Shown here one piece after another: positions 25,030 through 33,453 of a stretch of DNA of 64,000 bases. The stretch comes from JACDCA01 sp040881785 (lineage in GTDB: Bacteria > Acidobacteriota > Vicinamibacteria > Vicinamibacterales > 2-12-FULL-66-21). The translations under genes and the position numbers were made by a program. Below the pieces are notes generated by a model. The model was given only the letters and a program-made list of their open reading frames with translations. It did no database searches and was not told the origin of the DNA. The stretch's first letter is position 1. Each line of letters starts with the position of its first letter. The stretch lies in NCBI GenBank assembly GCA_040881785.1, contig JBBECO010000199.1, positions 17,183 to 81,182 on the forward strand, in the 5' to 3' direction.

Positions 25030-26268
25030 TTATCGAACCACCGTCAGGGGAATCGCGCGGCGTGGCGGCGCGCTCACACCGGCGCCGAACGGCTCTGCGA
25101 CGGGGATGGGCGACAGCTCCACCTTGCAGCACCGGCGGCACACCGGGAAGAGGCCGTTCTCGACCAGCCGTTTCCGCATGTCCACGAGCGTGTCGCCGTT
25201 CCAGATCTCTTCGAGCGACTGCGTGCGCAGGTCACCCACTTCGACGCGGATGAACGGGCAGAAGTAGACCTTGCCGGAAAAGGACACGCGCGCCTGGAGA
25301 AACGGATACAGGCACCGGCCATCGAGCTTCGCGCCCGGCGTGTAGTAGTTGTCGATGAGCTGGGGATGGACTTTGGGCCGGTAGTCGAACAGGACGTTGC
25401 GCTCGCGGCATTTTTCCTGGAGCGCCGCGACTTTCGTGCGAACGCGCTCGATGTCGAGACCGGGGTCCTGCGTGACGAAGGTCGCGATCACGGACGGGTC
25501 GTCGACGCCCAGCAGCCGAACGGTTTCAGCGACTTCCTCCGGCGTGCTGAACATCAGATGGTTCAACCCGATGGCATCGACGCCGAGCTCCTGCGCGACG
25601 TCCACCATCTCGTCGAGCGCGTCGAGGCTCTCGTGCGCGACCGTCGTATTGATGCTGACGCGCAGCGGCGCGTTCTTTCGGCGCGCGGCCGCCTGCAGGC
25701 GCCGCAGCCCCTCGGTCGTCCGGTCGAAGGTGCCCTTGAGCCCGCGGGCGACGTCGTGCCGCTCCCTGGGCCCGTCGATCGACACGCTGATGTGCTTCAG
25801 GAAACCGGCCGCGGCGAGGTCCGCCAGCGCCTCGGCGCGTTCTTCCGTGATGATCGTGCCGTTGGTCGTGAGGTACCCGCAGGTGTAGCCCTTCTCGCGG
25901 AAGAGATCCATGACCGACAGGATGTCTTTGCGCATGAAGATCTCGCCGCCCGTCAGGCTGACCTGGAAGTCGTCCTGCTGGGGGAAGGCCTTGCGCAGGG
26001 CGTCGAGGTCCATCTCGGTCCGCCATTCCCCTTCGAGGTTCAGGAAGTCGCCGACATAGCAGAACTCGCAGTGCAGGTTGCACCGCATCGTCGCTTCGTA
26101 GACGGCCCCCTGGGGCAGGCGGTCCGCGCGTCCGGACTTCTCGGTCAGAAAACGTTCGATGCGGCGTTCGTATTTGCGCCGGCGGTATCGCGCCCACGCA
26201 TGGCGCGCCATCGGCAGCGCGCGTGCGCGCGTCGCGATCGATTCGCGCAATCTACGAGTCAGGGCCAT
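25030..26268 (-). CDS. Radical SAM/SPASM-like protein
   Basis: This protein of about 412 residues has the cluster motif CNLHCEFC (Cys63, Cys67, Cys70) following YEATMR. It also has SLTGGEIFMRKD, the SAM-binding YLTTNGTII and ISVSIDGP. A C-terminal cysteine-rich SPASM-like region includes RCLYPF, VYFCPF and CRRCC, which probably holds auxiliary iron-sulfur clusters. SPASM enzymes modify peptides, proteins or small molecules. The ATG at 26268 gives the shortest plausible N-terminus and overlaps the upstream GT39-like gene by 17 bp. It is paired with the B12 radical SAM gene downstream. Confidence 0.85.
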   Translation of the reverse strand: MALTRRLRESIATRARALPMARHAWARYRRRKYERRIERFLTEKSGRADRLPQGAVYEATMRCNLHCEFCYVGDFLNLEGEWRTEMDLDALRKAFPQQDDFQVSLTGGEIFMRKDILSVMDLFREKGYTCGYLTTNGTIITEERAEALADLAAAGFLKHISVSIDGPRERHDVARGLKGTFDRTTEGLRRLQAAARRKNAPLRVSINTTVAHESLDALDEMVDVAQELGVDAIGLNHLMFSTPEEVAETVRLLGVDDPSVIATFVTQDPGLDIERVRTKVAALQEKCRERNVLFDYRPKVHPQLIDNYYTPGAKLDGRCLYPFLQARVSFSGKVYFCPFIRVEVGDLRTQSLEEIWNGDTLVDMRKRLVENGLFPVCRRCCKVELSPIPVAEPFGAGVSAPPRRAIPLTVVR

Positions 26269-27985
26269 CGAGCTGCCAGATCTCCAGTGGTGGACCGGGC
26301 CGCTCCAGGGCGTCGTCGATCCGCGTGTCGGTGTTGTGCAGGAAAGGTTCGATCCTCGCGCGCTCTTCCGGGGTAGTTCCTGAGCGATACGGCGAGAATT
26401 CGGCCAACAGGCGTCCACGCCGAGACAGCTCGGCCACGAACGGCATCATGTCGGGATCCAACCTCTGGTTCCGCTTCAGGATAACGTACGTCACTCCGAG
26501 GCGGCGGAGTGGCGCGAGGCCGTCCGTGCCCCCCAGCTCGGCGGGATCCACGTAGATCTTCTCGGCGTCCAGGCCATCGCGTCCCAGCCAGATGAGGCGA
26601 TAGCTCGGCTGAGGGTAGGGATTCAGCCCCAGCTGAATCCTGAATTTCGTGGAGGCCGCGGCCGGATCGCCCAGATTCTGCGTGAGCGCTTCGACCAGGC
26701 TCGCCTTCGACGGCGTGAGCGAGACCGAATACGGCTGGAGGAGCACCGTGGCACCGGGCGGCAGATTGGTTTCGATGAAGCGCTGTGCGATGGTGCGCGT
26801 GTCATCGGTACGGAAGAACAGGTCCGACCGCACGCTCGAGATCATCGGGGCCGCGGCGCAGGCCATGGCGGCTATCCAGAGCGCGGGTGCCGGCGCGCGC
26901 AGCGTGTCCGACAGCCGCACGAGCGCCCAGCCCGCACAGATCGCCAGAAACGGAAGCACCGGATTCAAGTACCGGCTCGCAGGCGCGGTATTGACGATGA
27001 ACGCGAAGAAGGCGACGGGAAACAGCAGAACGAGCACGGCCCGCGCCGGCGCCAGCACCAGCAGGCCAGCGGCGCCGAATACGCCCAGCGCGACGACCGC
27101 GCGGCCCATCGAATCGGTCCAGAGTATGTCGATGTAGCGCGTGGCCGGCGCGAAGGCGCCGCTCTCGACGGCGCGGTCGATCACGATCTGCCGGTTGGCG
27201 GTGATGTCGTTCCACGCGACGATCGGTTCGACCAGAATGAACGGCGAGAGCGCAAAGAAGACCGCCGCTGACACGAGGCCGGCCGTGACCGCGTGGCGGG
27301 CCACGACCTGCCAGCCGGCGACGCGCCAGCGCTGCACGATCGCCCACAGCAGCGGCAGGACCAGGAAGATGCAGTAGTAGTGCGTCGAGAACGCCACGCC
27401 GCAGGCGGCCCCCGCGAGGAGCACGTCGTGCCTCGAGCGCCGGGCCTCCGGAGCGCGCGGCCAGATGCGCACGATCGCGATGAGTGCGAGGACGATGGCG
27501 AGTGTCGCGGGGATGTCATGCTTCACGTAGTGGGAGTCGCGCACCGCCAGCGGCGCGACCGCCAGGAACAGCGCCGCCGTGAGCCCCACGCGCGCGTCGA
27601 ACAGCCGCTGGCCGAGACGGAACACCGCCAGGATTGCCGCCGTACCGCACACCGCGCCCAGCAGCCGTCCGGCGGTGTAGATGCCCGTAGGGTTCGTGAA
27701 GTACAACTGCTGGAGCTCGGTGAGCGTCGTCACCCCGCCCGTGAGCCACACGCCTCCGAGATAGACGCCGACCCACCCGAACAGCACGTAGAAGTAGAGC
27801 GTGGGGTAGAGGAAGTTGTGCGGATTGAGCGTCCCCTTCGCGAAGCTCAGGGCGCGCGCCATGATGGCGACTTCGTCCGGGTTGTAGACGGCGGGAAGGC
27901 CATACTGCAGCCCGATCACGCGGAGGGTCAGGGCCACCGCGGCGAGGAGGACGAGGACGACGGCCGTCCTGGAGCGGATCGGCAT
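26252..27985 (-). CDS. GT39/PMT-like membrane glycosyltransferase
   Basis: This 577-residue polytopic protein has the motif LPAVYNPDEVAIMARALSF after the first helix. It then has DSHYVKHDIPATLA in a periplasmic loop, as in PMT_2-type transferases using polyprenyl-phosphate sugars. About ten hydrophobic segments are followed by a soluble C-terminal domain (residues about 420-577). It overlaps the flippase stop by 1 bp upstream and the SPASM radical SAM start by 17 bp downstream, so it is translated in a coupled series. Confidence 0.82.
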   Translation of the reverse strand: MPIRSRTAVVLVLLAAVALTLRVIGLQYGLPAVYNPDEVAIMARALSFAKGTLNPHNFLYPTLYFYVLFGWVGVYLGGVWLTGGVTTLTELQQLYFTNPTGIYTAGRLLGAVCGTAAILAVFRLGQRLFDARVGLTAALFLAVAPLAVRDSHYVKHDIPATLAIVLALIAIVRIWPRAPEARRSRHDVLLAGAACGVAFSTHYYCIFLVLPLLWAIVQRWRVAGWQVVARHAVTAGLVSAAVFFALSPFILVEPIVAWNDITANRQIVIDRAVESGAFAPATRYIDILWTDSMGRAVVALGVFGAAGLLVLAPARAVLVLLFPVAFFAFIVNTAPASRYLNPVLPFLAICAGWALVRLSDTLRAPAPALWIAAMACAAAPMISSVRSDLFFRTDDTRTIAQRFIETNLPPGATVLLQPYSVSLTPSKASLVEALTQNLGDPAAASTKFRIQLGLNPYPQPSYRLIWLGRDGLDAEKIYVDPAELGGTDGLAPLRRLGVTYVILKRNQRLDPDMMPFVAELSRRGRLLAEFSPYRSGTTPEERARIEPFLHNTDTRIDDALERPGPPLEIWQLDGPDS

Positions 27986-29541
27986 CAGCGGTCCGGTCCT
28001 TTCGGGCGGGTGTCCACGAGGTCGTCCGGTACGTCTACCGACACGATCTCTCCTCCCATTTCGGTGGCGTCAGCGGACCGTGTCACCGGGTCCCTTCGGC
28101 GTGCCTGTCGCAGAGCGTTCAGCCAGCGCAGCTCGCCCGAATTGAAGAAGCCCGTGATCCGGAGCGCCGCCCCCATCACCACCACGACGGTCGTGCCTCG
28201 AGCGAACACACCGGCGAGCGGAGACATGGCCGGGAGGAGGCCGGCCGCGAGATATCCGAGCACCGCCGCGCCCACCGCGCGCGCAATGCGCCCGCCTTCG
28301 TAGGGGATCGGGTAGAAGCGCTGGGAGAAGTAATACGCGATTCCGCACTGGATCGCGTAGGAGGCGCCGTTGGCCCAGGCGGCGCCGAGTATGCCGTAGC
28401 CCGGGATGAGCAGCAGGTTGAGCACGACGTTGACGAGGGCGCCGGCAAAGGTGGAGACCGGGTAGTACTTGGTCTGGCTGGTGATGTTCAGTCCAATCGA
28501 CGTGAGCAGGTAGATGCCATAGAAAAACACCCCGATGGCGGTCCAGGCCACGACCGGCGCCGCCTCCACGAACCGCCCCCGGGTCATCACGTCGAGCAGG
28601 TCCGTGGCGATCGCCGACAGCCCCGCGGTCATCAGCGCGAGCACGGCGATGCCGTACGTCGCGACCGTGGTGAAGACCCGCTGGGCGCCCGGCTCCCGCG
28701 ACGTGGCGTAGTAGAACGGCGCCCAGGCCGATTCGAAGGCGCCGAGTGCGATCTTCGGCACGAGGCCGAAACTCACGCCGATCGAGTAAACGCCAACTTC
28801 CGCCAGCGAACGGAACTGCTGCAGGATGACCCGGTCGGCCACCGCCATCACCTGCAGCGCGAAGCCGTGCGGGACGCGCGGGAGGCCGAAGGCGAGCGAT
28901 CGTCTCAAGACCGCCATGGAGAAGACCGGACGGATCAGCGGCGCGAACCATCGCAGCAGCACCACCATCAGGAGGCCGGTCACGACGACGTCCGCGATCA
29001 CGATGCCCATCACCCCGTAGCCGAAACCCACGATCAGCACCAGACGCAGAAGCAGCGTGGAGAGCGAGCGCGCGAGCGTCAGCGCGCTGAACTCTCCGGG
29101 GCGGTTCTGCATCCGCAGCACGTGAAAGGGGATGAAGGTGAACCCGATGGCAAAGGTATTGAGCAGCACCAGCTGCAGCGCAAGCGTGTAGCCGGGGGTT
29201 CCAAGCAGCCGCTCGGACAGGAATGGCGCGGCGGCAACCGAGGCCACGAGGAGCACGCCGTTGACGGCCAGCAGGAAGAAGAACAGCGTGCTGGCCAGCC
29301 GCTGCCGGTCCGTTTCGTCCTTGCAGTCGTACCAGAACCGCATGAAGGCGCCATCGATGCCCCAGCGGAAGAAGAGCTTTGCCGGCGCTTCGACCGCGGC
29401 CAGCAGCGCGATGATGCCGTAGTCGGTCTGGGACAGGTAGAGGACATACAGCGGGAGCAGCAGGAAGTTTACGATCTGGACGGCGACGTCCCCCAGCCCG
29501 TAGATCGCCAGGCTCTTCGAGAGCTCCCGCAGCTTCGTCAC
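27985..29541 (-). CDS. Wzx-type polysaccharide/oligosaccharide flippase
   Basis: This protein of about 518 residues has 12-14 hydrophobic segments and the MOP-superfamily opening LSKSLAIYGLGDVAVQIVNF followed by PLYVLYLSQTDYGIIALL, typical of lipopolysaccharide-biosynthesis and Wzx proteins that move lipid-linked oligosaccharides across the inner membrane. The GTG at 29541 overlaps the upstream TGA (GTGA). The C-terminal 40 residues are hydrophilic and acidic. It is the only Wzx-like protein in the locus; no Wzy-like polymerase or ABC exporter was recognised. Confidence 0.88.
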   Translation of the reverse strand: MTKLRELSKSLAIYGLGDVAVQIVNFLLLPLYVLYLSQTDYGIIALLAAVEAPAKLFFRWGIDGAFMRFWYDCKDETDRQRLASTLFFFLLAVNGVLLVASVAAAPFLSERLLGTPGYTLALQLVLLNTFAIGFTFIPFHVLRMQNRPGEFSALTLARSLSTLLLRLVLIVGFGYGVMGIVIADVVVTGLLMVVLLRWFAPLIRPVFSMAVLRRSLAFGLPRVPHGFALQVMAVADRVILQQFRSLAEVGVYSIGVSFGLVPKIALGAFESAWAPFYYATSREPGAQRVFTTVATYGIAVLALMTAGLSAIATDLLDVMTRGRFVEAAPVVAWTAIGVFFYGIYLLTSIGLNITSQTKYYPVSTFAGALVNVVLNLLLIPGYGILGAAWANGASYAIQCGIAYYFSQRFYPIPYEGGRIARAVGAAVLGYLAAGLLPAMSPLAGVFARGTTVVVVMGAALRITGFFNSGELRWLNALRQARRRDPVTRSADATEMGGEIVSVDVPDDLVDTRPKGPDR

Positions 29542-30950
29542 CGTGCCAGCCACTCCCGCAGCAAGTCGAACGGGACGACGAAGCGCGCGACCCAGAGGTT
29601 GTAGGCGCCGCGGGGGTACGGCGCGATGTCGCGGAGTCCGTGCATGAAGGCTTGATACTGCACCAGGAGCAGCCCTGTGTGCACGACGATGATGGTCGCG
29701 ACGAGGGCGAGCGTTCGCAGGGCCGGGCGCCACCGGTCGATCAGGGCCGCGAGTGCGAGCGCCAACACGGGGAAGCCGCTGACGAAACGGCGCGCACCGA
29801 AGGCCTCCCCCGCCCACCAGTCCGCCACCGCGGCATTGACGTACCACGAGAGGACGAGAAAGAGGGCCGCACCGGCCGCCAGAGCGCCGTCCCGGCGGGC
29901 CAGCGGCACAAGGCCCGCGACCGCGATCGCGACGATCGGCGTCCACGTGAAGAGCCCGTGGAAGTCCGAGAACAACACGCTGATGAGGGCCGGCTCGGTC
30001 CACCGCATGAATCCGCCCCCCTGCGGCATCGCGAGGGGCTGCCCGTAGAGCGTCAGCCACACCAGCATCTGGGGGACGAACGCCAGCGCGGCGGCGGCGA
30101 CCGCGGCCAGTCCCAGGCCCGCCGCGCGCGTCAGCGAGAACCTCGATGCGCGTACGGCGATAAGCAGGTCGAGCGCGATCGGCGCGAGCAGGATCGCATC
30201 CTGCCAGCGCATGAGGGCCGCCACACCGGCGAGCAGACCAAGCAGGATGTATCGTCTCGCCGCGCTGGTCCCCATCCCCGCGGGGGTGTAGCGCAGTCCT
30301 TTAGGGCTGCCCGGCCCGCGCGTCCGGAGCCACACGTACCAAAACGCACTCGTGGCCAGCAGCGACGCCGCGTGCGAATAGGTTGGCGAGATCACCGAGT
30401 AGTAGAGCGCGCTCGAGGCCAGCCAGAGCACCAGGCACGACCAGGCCGCGGCGCGCGCGGTGAAGAGCGCTGCGCAGGCGCGCCACGACAGCCACACGCC
30501 AGCCGTCGCTGCCGCGATCCCGCTGAAGCCCGCCGTGGCCTGGAACAGCCGCGCGTAACCGTCCAGCGGATAGCCCGCGCCGGCGAGGTTGGCCAGCCAG
30601 ACGCCCGCCGTGATCAACAGGAACAGCGGCGTCCACAGCAGCGCGGGACCGACGGGCATCAGATTTCTGACGTGGCCGGTCGGCGTGTCTTCATACACCC
30701 ATTCCGTCCCGGGCTCGCCCCCCTGAAGTCCGTACAACCGCACGTACTCGTTCTCGAAGTGCAGGTCGCCATCGAACACCGCGGACCGCAGCTGGACGTA
30801 ATGGTGCAGCGCATCGCCAATGACGACGCGCCCGCCCGGCTTCGGACCGACGACGAGGCTCGTGCCGTAGGCAAGGGCGAAGAGCAGACCGATGCCGACG
30901 ATCAGCCTGGCGGCACGGCGTTCCGGCAACGACAGGACGCGGTCGATCAA
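29538..30950 (-). CDS. Polytopic membrane glycosyltransferase-like protein
   Basis: This protein of about 470 residues has about ten hydrophobic segments. The first loop (VVIGDALHHYVQLRSAVFDG) carries an acidic residue in the place of the GT39 Asp-Glu pair, and ISPTYSHAASLLATSAFW lies midway. It belongs loosely to the PMT/ArnT-like group. The start is probably TTG at 30950, overlapping the upstream TGA as TTGA, because no ATG or GTG fits. An inserted segment SPKGLRYTPAG (about base 30280-30310) is encoded by a dispersed palindromic repeat, in frame. Confidence 0.7.
   Translation of the reverse strand: MIDRVLSLPERRAARLIVGIGLLFALAYGTSLVVGPKPGGRVVIGDALHHYVQLRSAVFDGDLHFENEYVRLYGLQGGEPGTEWVYEDTPTGHVRNLMPVGPALLWTPLFLLITAGVWLANLAGAGYPLDGYARLFQATAGFSGIAAATAGVWLSWRACAALFTARAAAWSCLVLWLASSALYYSVISPTYSHAASLLATSAFWYVWLRTRGPGSPKGLRYTPAGMGTSAARRYILLGLLAGVAALMRWQDAILLAPIALDLLIAVRASRFSLTRAAGLGLAAVAAAALAFVPQMLVWLTLYGQPLAMPQGGGFMRWTEPALISVLFSDFHGLFTWTPIVAIAVAGLVPLARRDGALAAGAALFLVLSWYVNAAVADWWAGEAFGARRFVSGFPVLALALAALIDRWRPALRTLALVATIIVVHTGLLLVQYQAFMHGLRDIAPYPRGAYNLWVARFVVPFDLLREWLAR
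30287..30310. repeat. GTAGCGCAG/CCTTTAG palindromic repeat inserted in frame in a coding region
   Basis: GTAGCGCAGTCCTTTAGGG lies within the membrane glycosyltransferase gene. GCAGTCCT (30293-30300) pairs with AGGGCTGC (30303-30310), with one G-U pair. The first 17 bases match 4761-4777 at all but one position. The gene's frame stays open through it. Confidence 0.65.
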
Positions 30951-31657
30951 GGCTTGCGGAACGTCAGGAGGTTGAGAAAGCACCACCCTGGTATCGGCAG
31001 GAACCGGGTCAAGGCCCGGTGCAGCGGCTGCAGCGCGCGGGGGTGCCTGCGGATCAAACGGGTCAGGACCGGGACTGTCGGAAAGATGCCGTGCCGTCCG
31101 GTGAGCGTGAACCCGGCGCGTCGCCCCATCGCCATGTAGTCGGCCGCCGGGCGATCCCCCGGGTGTTTGAGTTCCGAGGCCGTCCGGATCAGGCGTCCCT
31201 GCAGAAGAAAGTGCACGCGCGACTGGAGGTGGGCGAGGTTTGGCACCGAGACCAGCAGCTCTCCGCCCGGCGCGAGGACGCGATGCAGTTCCGCCAGCGC
31301 GCGCGGCTGTTCCTCGAAGGTGAGGTGCTCGAGAACGTCCAGGCACAGGGCGCGGTCGAACACGCCGTCGCCGAAGGGGAGCGCGGTCAGGGAGCCGTGC
31401 TGGACGCGGGGGGACGAGTACGAGGCATCGATGCCCTCGATCGCCAGGCGATCGGCGTACTCCTCGACGAGCACACCCTCTCCGCAGCCGGCGTCGAGGA
31501 CCCGAGTGTGTGGCGGCAGCCGGTCGAGCCACGCGCGGACGAATGCGAGCTTGGCGAGATAGGTTGGGTAATAGTCCCAGTCGGGGTCCGGTTCGCGATG
31601 ATAGTCGCCGCGGGCGGCGTATTCACCGTCACGGAGTACGGGCGCACCGGCTGGCAT
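30947..31657 (-). CDS. SAM-dependent class I methyltransferase
   Basis: This 236-residue protein has motif I RVLDAGCGEGVLVEEYAD near residue 52, EGIDASYSS, and FDRALCLDVLEHLTFEEQPR. The strand APGGELLVSVPN follows, as in type 11 methyltransferases of glycan and quinone pathways. The C-terminal part is amphipathic and basic (TRLIRRHPRALQPLHRALTR), which suggests membrane association. The TGA overlaps the downstream TTG start. The target is not known. Confidence 0.85.
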   Translation of the reverse strand: MPAGAPVLRDGEYAARGDYHREPDPDWDYYPTYLAKLAFVRAWLDRLPPHTRVLDAGCGEGVLVEEYADRLAIEGIDASYSSPRVQHGSLTALPFGDGVFDRALCLDVLEHLTFEEQPRALAELHRVLAPGGELLVSVPNLAHLQSRVHFLLQGRLIRTASELKHPGDRPAADYMAMGRRAGFTLTGRHGIFPTVPVLTRLIRRHPRALQPLHRALTRFLPIPGWCFLNLLTFRKP

Positions 31658-31734
31658 GCCCCTGATTCTAGTCTCATCCGACGCTGGCGCTCATTCGCGT
31701 CGCGATGTGTGAGATGCGTTCTCAGGGATTGCGA

Positions 31735-32400
31735 TTACCGTCCGCCGGGGCCGCCGCCGCGTCCGCCGCTGCCGGGCGGTCTTGGCGGAGCGCCGAAGGG
31801 CACCGGCTGCTGCGGAACCGGAGCGGGCAGCTGGCCGGGGCGCGGTGCCGTCAGCGGGCCACCAGGCTGCCCGGGCTGGATCGGCATCTGCGGCTGCATG
31901 CCGGGCTGCATGCCGGGAGGCAGTGGCGGCGGCGCGTCCGGGTTTACCTCCGGCTGCATATCCATGTCGGGCATCGGCTGCACCTGGATCGGCCGCGGCG
32001 GCGGCGTAAAGGGCGCCGGCACCGGGTTCGCCGGACCGGTGTACGCCGGCGGCTTGCTCGTGGGGAGGATCAGGATGCGATCGAACGCCGAGGCGTTGGC
32101 CATCGGGGTCGGCCGCTCGGCCAGCATGTAGCCGCTCGCGCTGCGCAGGAGGATGTCGAGCGCCTTGCGCTCCGGAACGTTGACCAGCTGCAGGGAGACC
32201 GGCGTCAGGATCTTGTCGCCGTTGACGATCCTGGTCTGCCCGATGCGCGCCCACTCCGCCATGATCATCGACAGCGGCACGTCCTGGGCCACGAGGGTCA
32301 CCAGGCCTCCGTTGATGCTGAGCTTCAATTCGCCCGCAGACGCGTGAGCCGGAAGCGCGAGAAGCGCCGGAACGACGAGGCAAAGAAGAAGCTTGCGCAT
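31735..32400 (-). CDS. Secreted protein with secretin/TonB short N-terminal (STN)-like domain and Pro-rich tail
   Basis: This 221-residue protein has a signal peptide ending LPAHASA. Residues about 25-105 resemble an STN domain (VTLVAQDVPLSMIMAEWARI, then VPERKALDILLRSASGYML), normally found at the N-terminus of secretins and TonB receptors. Here it is followed only by a Pro-, Met- and Gly-rich tail (PGMQPGMQPQMPIQPGQPGG) and no beta-barrel. It may be a free-standing periplasmic partner of an export machine. The flanking intergenic regions are short (77 and 84 bp), and no secretin gene is nearby. Confidence 0.65.
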   Translation of the reverse strand: MRKLLLCLVVPALLALPAHASAGELKLSINGGLVTLVAQDVPLSMIMAEWARIGQTRIVNGDKILTPVSLQLVNVPERKALDILLRSASGYMLAERPTPMANASAFDRILILPTSKPPAYTGPANPVPAPFTPPPRPIQVQPMPDMDMQPEVNPDAPPPLPPGMQPGMQPQMPIQPGQPGGPLTAPRPGQLPAPVPQQPVPFGAPPRPPGSGGRGGGPGGR

Positions 32401-32474
32401 AGTTATTTCTCCCGAGACACGCGTCCAGTATACGCCCCGTTAGACAGCGAATCGAGCCCAGCCGGTTGAGAAAA

Positions 32475-32492
32475 TTCAGGTAGTTCAGGTGA
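32475..32492. repeat. TTCAGGTNR 9-bp direct repeat at a stop codon
   Basis: TTCAGGTAG (32475-32483) and TTCAGGTGA (32484-32492) are adjacent. In the coding direction of the radical SAM gene the second unit contains its TGA stop, and a third degenerate unit follows. Confidence 0.5.
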
Positions 32493-33444
32493 GTTTCGTC
32501 ACCCACAAGGGGGAGTCTTTTCGGGGGAGATCACAAGCTCTGCAGATATCCGGACCGCCGCTTTCGAGGTGTTCGCGCCGCACGCTGCGGTAGAGGTCGT
32601 TGTTCCAGATGTCCTTGATGGACGACGAATTCATGTCACCCAGGATGGTGTGGCCGTCGAAATCAGCGCAGCAGAGCGAGACCCGGCCATCCCACAGCAC
32701 CGTGAAGGTCAGCCACGGCCGGTAGCACGGATAGTTGACGTCGGACTCCTGGTGCAGCGTGCCGCCCCAGTTGTGGAGGTCGGTGATGTGGATCTTGTCG
32801 GCGATGCGCCGCCAGTGCTCGATGAAGGCCTGCTCGTCGGCCGAATTGTTCTGGCGCACGAACGAGAGGATCAGCTTCGGGCGGCGCTTCCCGTACTCCT
32901 CACGCAACCGGACGAGCCGCTCGATGTTGGCGATGACCTTGTCGTACTTCAGGCCGATCCGCGTGGATTCGAACACGTCCTTGCCGGACGCGTCGACGCT
33001 GATGTTGATCGCGTCGAGCCCCGCCTCGATCATCCCGCGCGCGACCTCCTCGGTGATCAGCGACCCGTTGCTGATCATCCCGACCTCGGCGACGCCTTTC
33101 TCCTTGGCGTACCGCACCTTCTCCACGAGCTTCCGGTCGACGAACGGCTCGCCGTAGTTGTGCACCCGGACGTGGGTGATCCCCAACTCCACGCACTCGT
33201 CCACGATCTTCTTGAAGAGGTCCAGGCTCATGATGCCCTGCCGGCGGTGCATCTCGTCGCGCGGGCAGAAGACGCACTTCGCGTTGCAGATGTTCGTGCT
33301 CTCGATCTGGACGATCTCCGGCAGGTTCGGCGCGCGGTCCCGCCCGGTGGCCAGCATCAGCCGCCGGATCGGCTTGGCCTGGCCGCGGAGCACGTCTTCG
33401 GCGGCGCGGCGCAGGCGGGCTTTGATCTTGAACGACTCGGACAT
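32485..33444 (-). CDS. Radical SAM/SPASM-domain protein
   Basis: This 319-residue protein has CNAKCVFC (Cys53, Cys57, Cys60) in ESTNICNAKCVFCPRDEM. It also has the SAM-contact strand RVHNYGEPFVD, ISNGSLITEE and INISVDASGKD. The C-terminal SPASM cysteines lie in NYPCYRPW, SLCCADFDG and ICRACDLP. This layout matches MoaA/PqqE-like enzymes common in polysaccharide loci. The substrate is unknown. It is followed 9 bp upstream on the operon by the epimerase gene, and its stop codon is embedded in a 9-bp tandem repeat. Confidence 0.87.
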   Translation of the reverse strand: MSESFKIKARLRRAAEDVLRGQAKPIRRLMLATGRDRAPNLPEIVQIESTNICNAKCVFCPRDEMHRRQGIMSLDLFKKIVDECVELGITHVRVHNYGEPFVDRKLVEKVRYAKEKGVAEVGMISNGSLITEEVARGMIEAGLDAINISVDASGKDVFESTRIGLKYDKVIANIERLVRLREEYGKRRPKLILSFVRQNNSADEQAFIEHWRRIADKIHITDLHNWGGTLHQESDVNYPCYRPWLTFTVLWDGRVSLCCADFDGHTILGDMNSSSIKDIWNNDLYRSVRREHLESGGPDICRACDLPRKDSPLWVTKLT

Positions 33445-33453
33445 TGCGTGGTC

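Noticed and set aside
23417..25267. A 616-codon plus-strand open frame opposite the B12 radical SAM gene
   Set aside because: It lies opposite a gene with intact catalytic motifs and encodes a low-complexity, motif-free product; it is a shadow frame.
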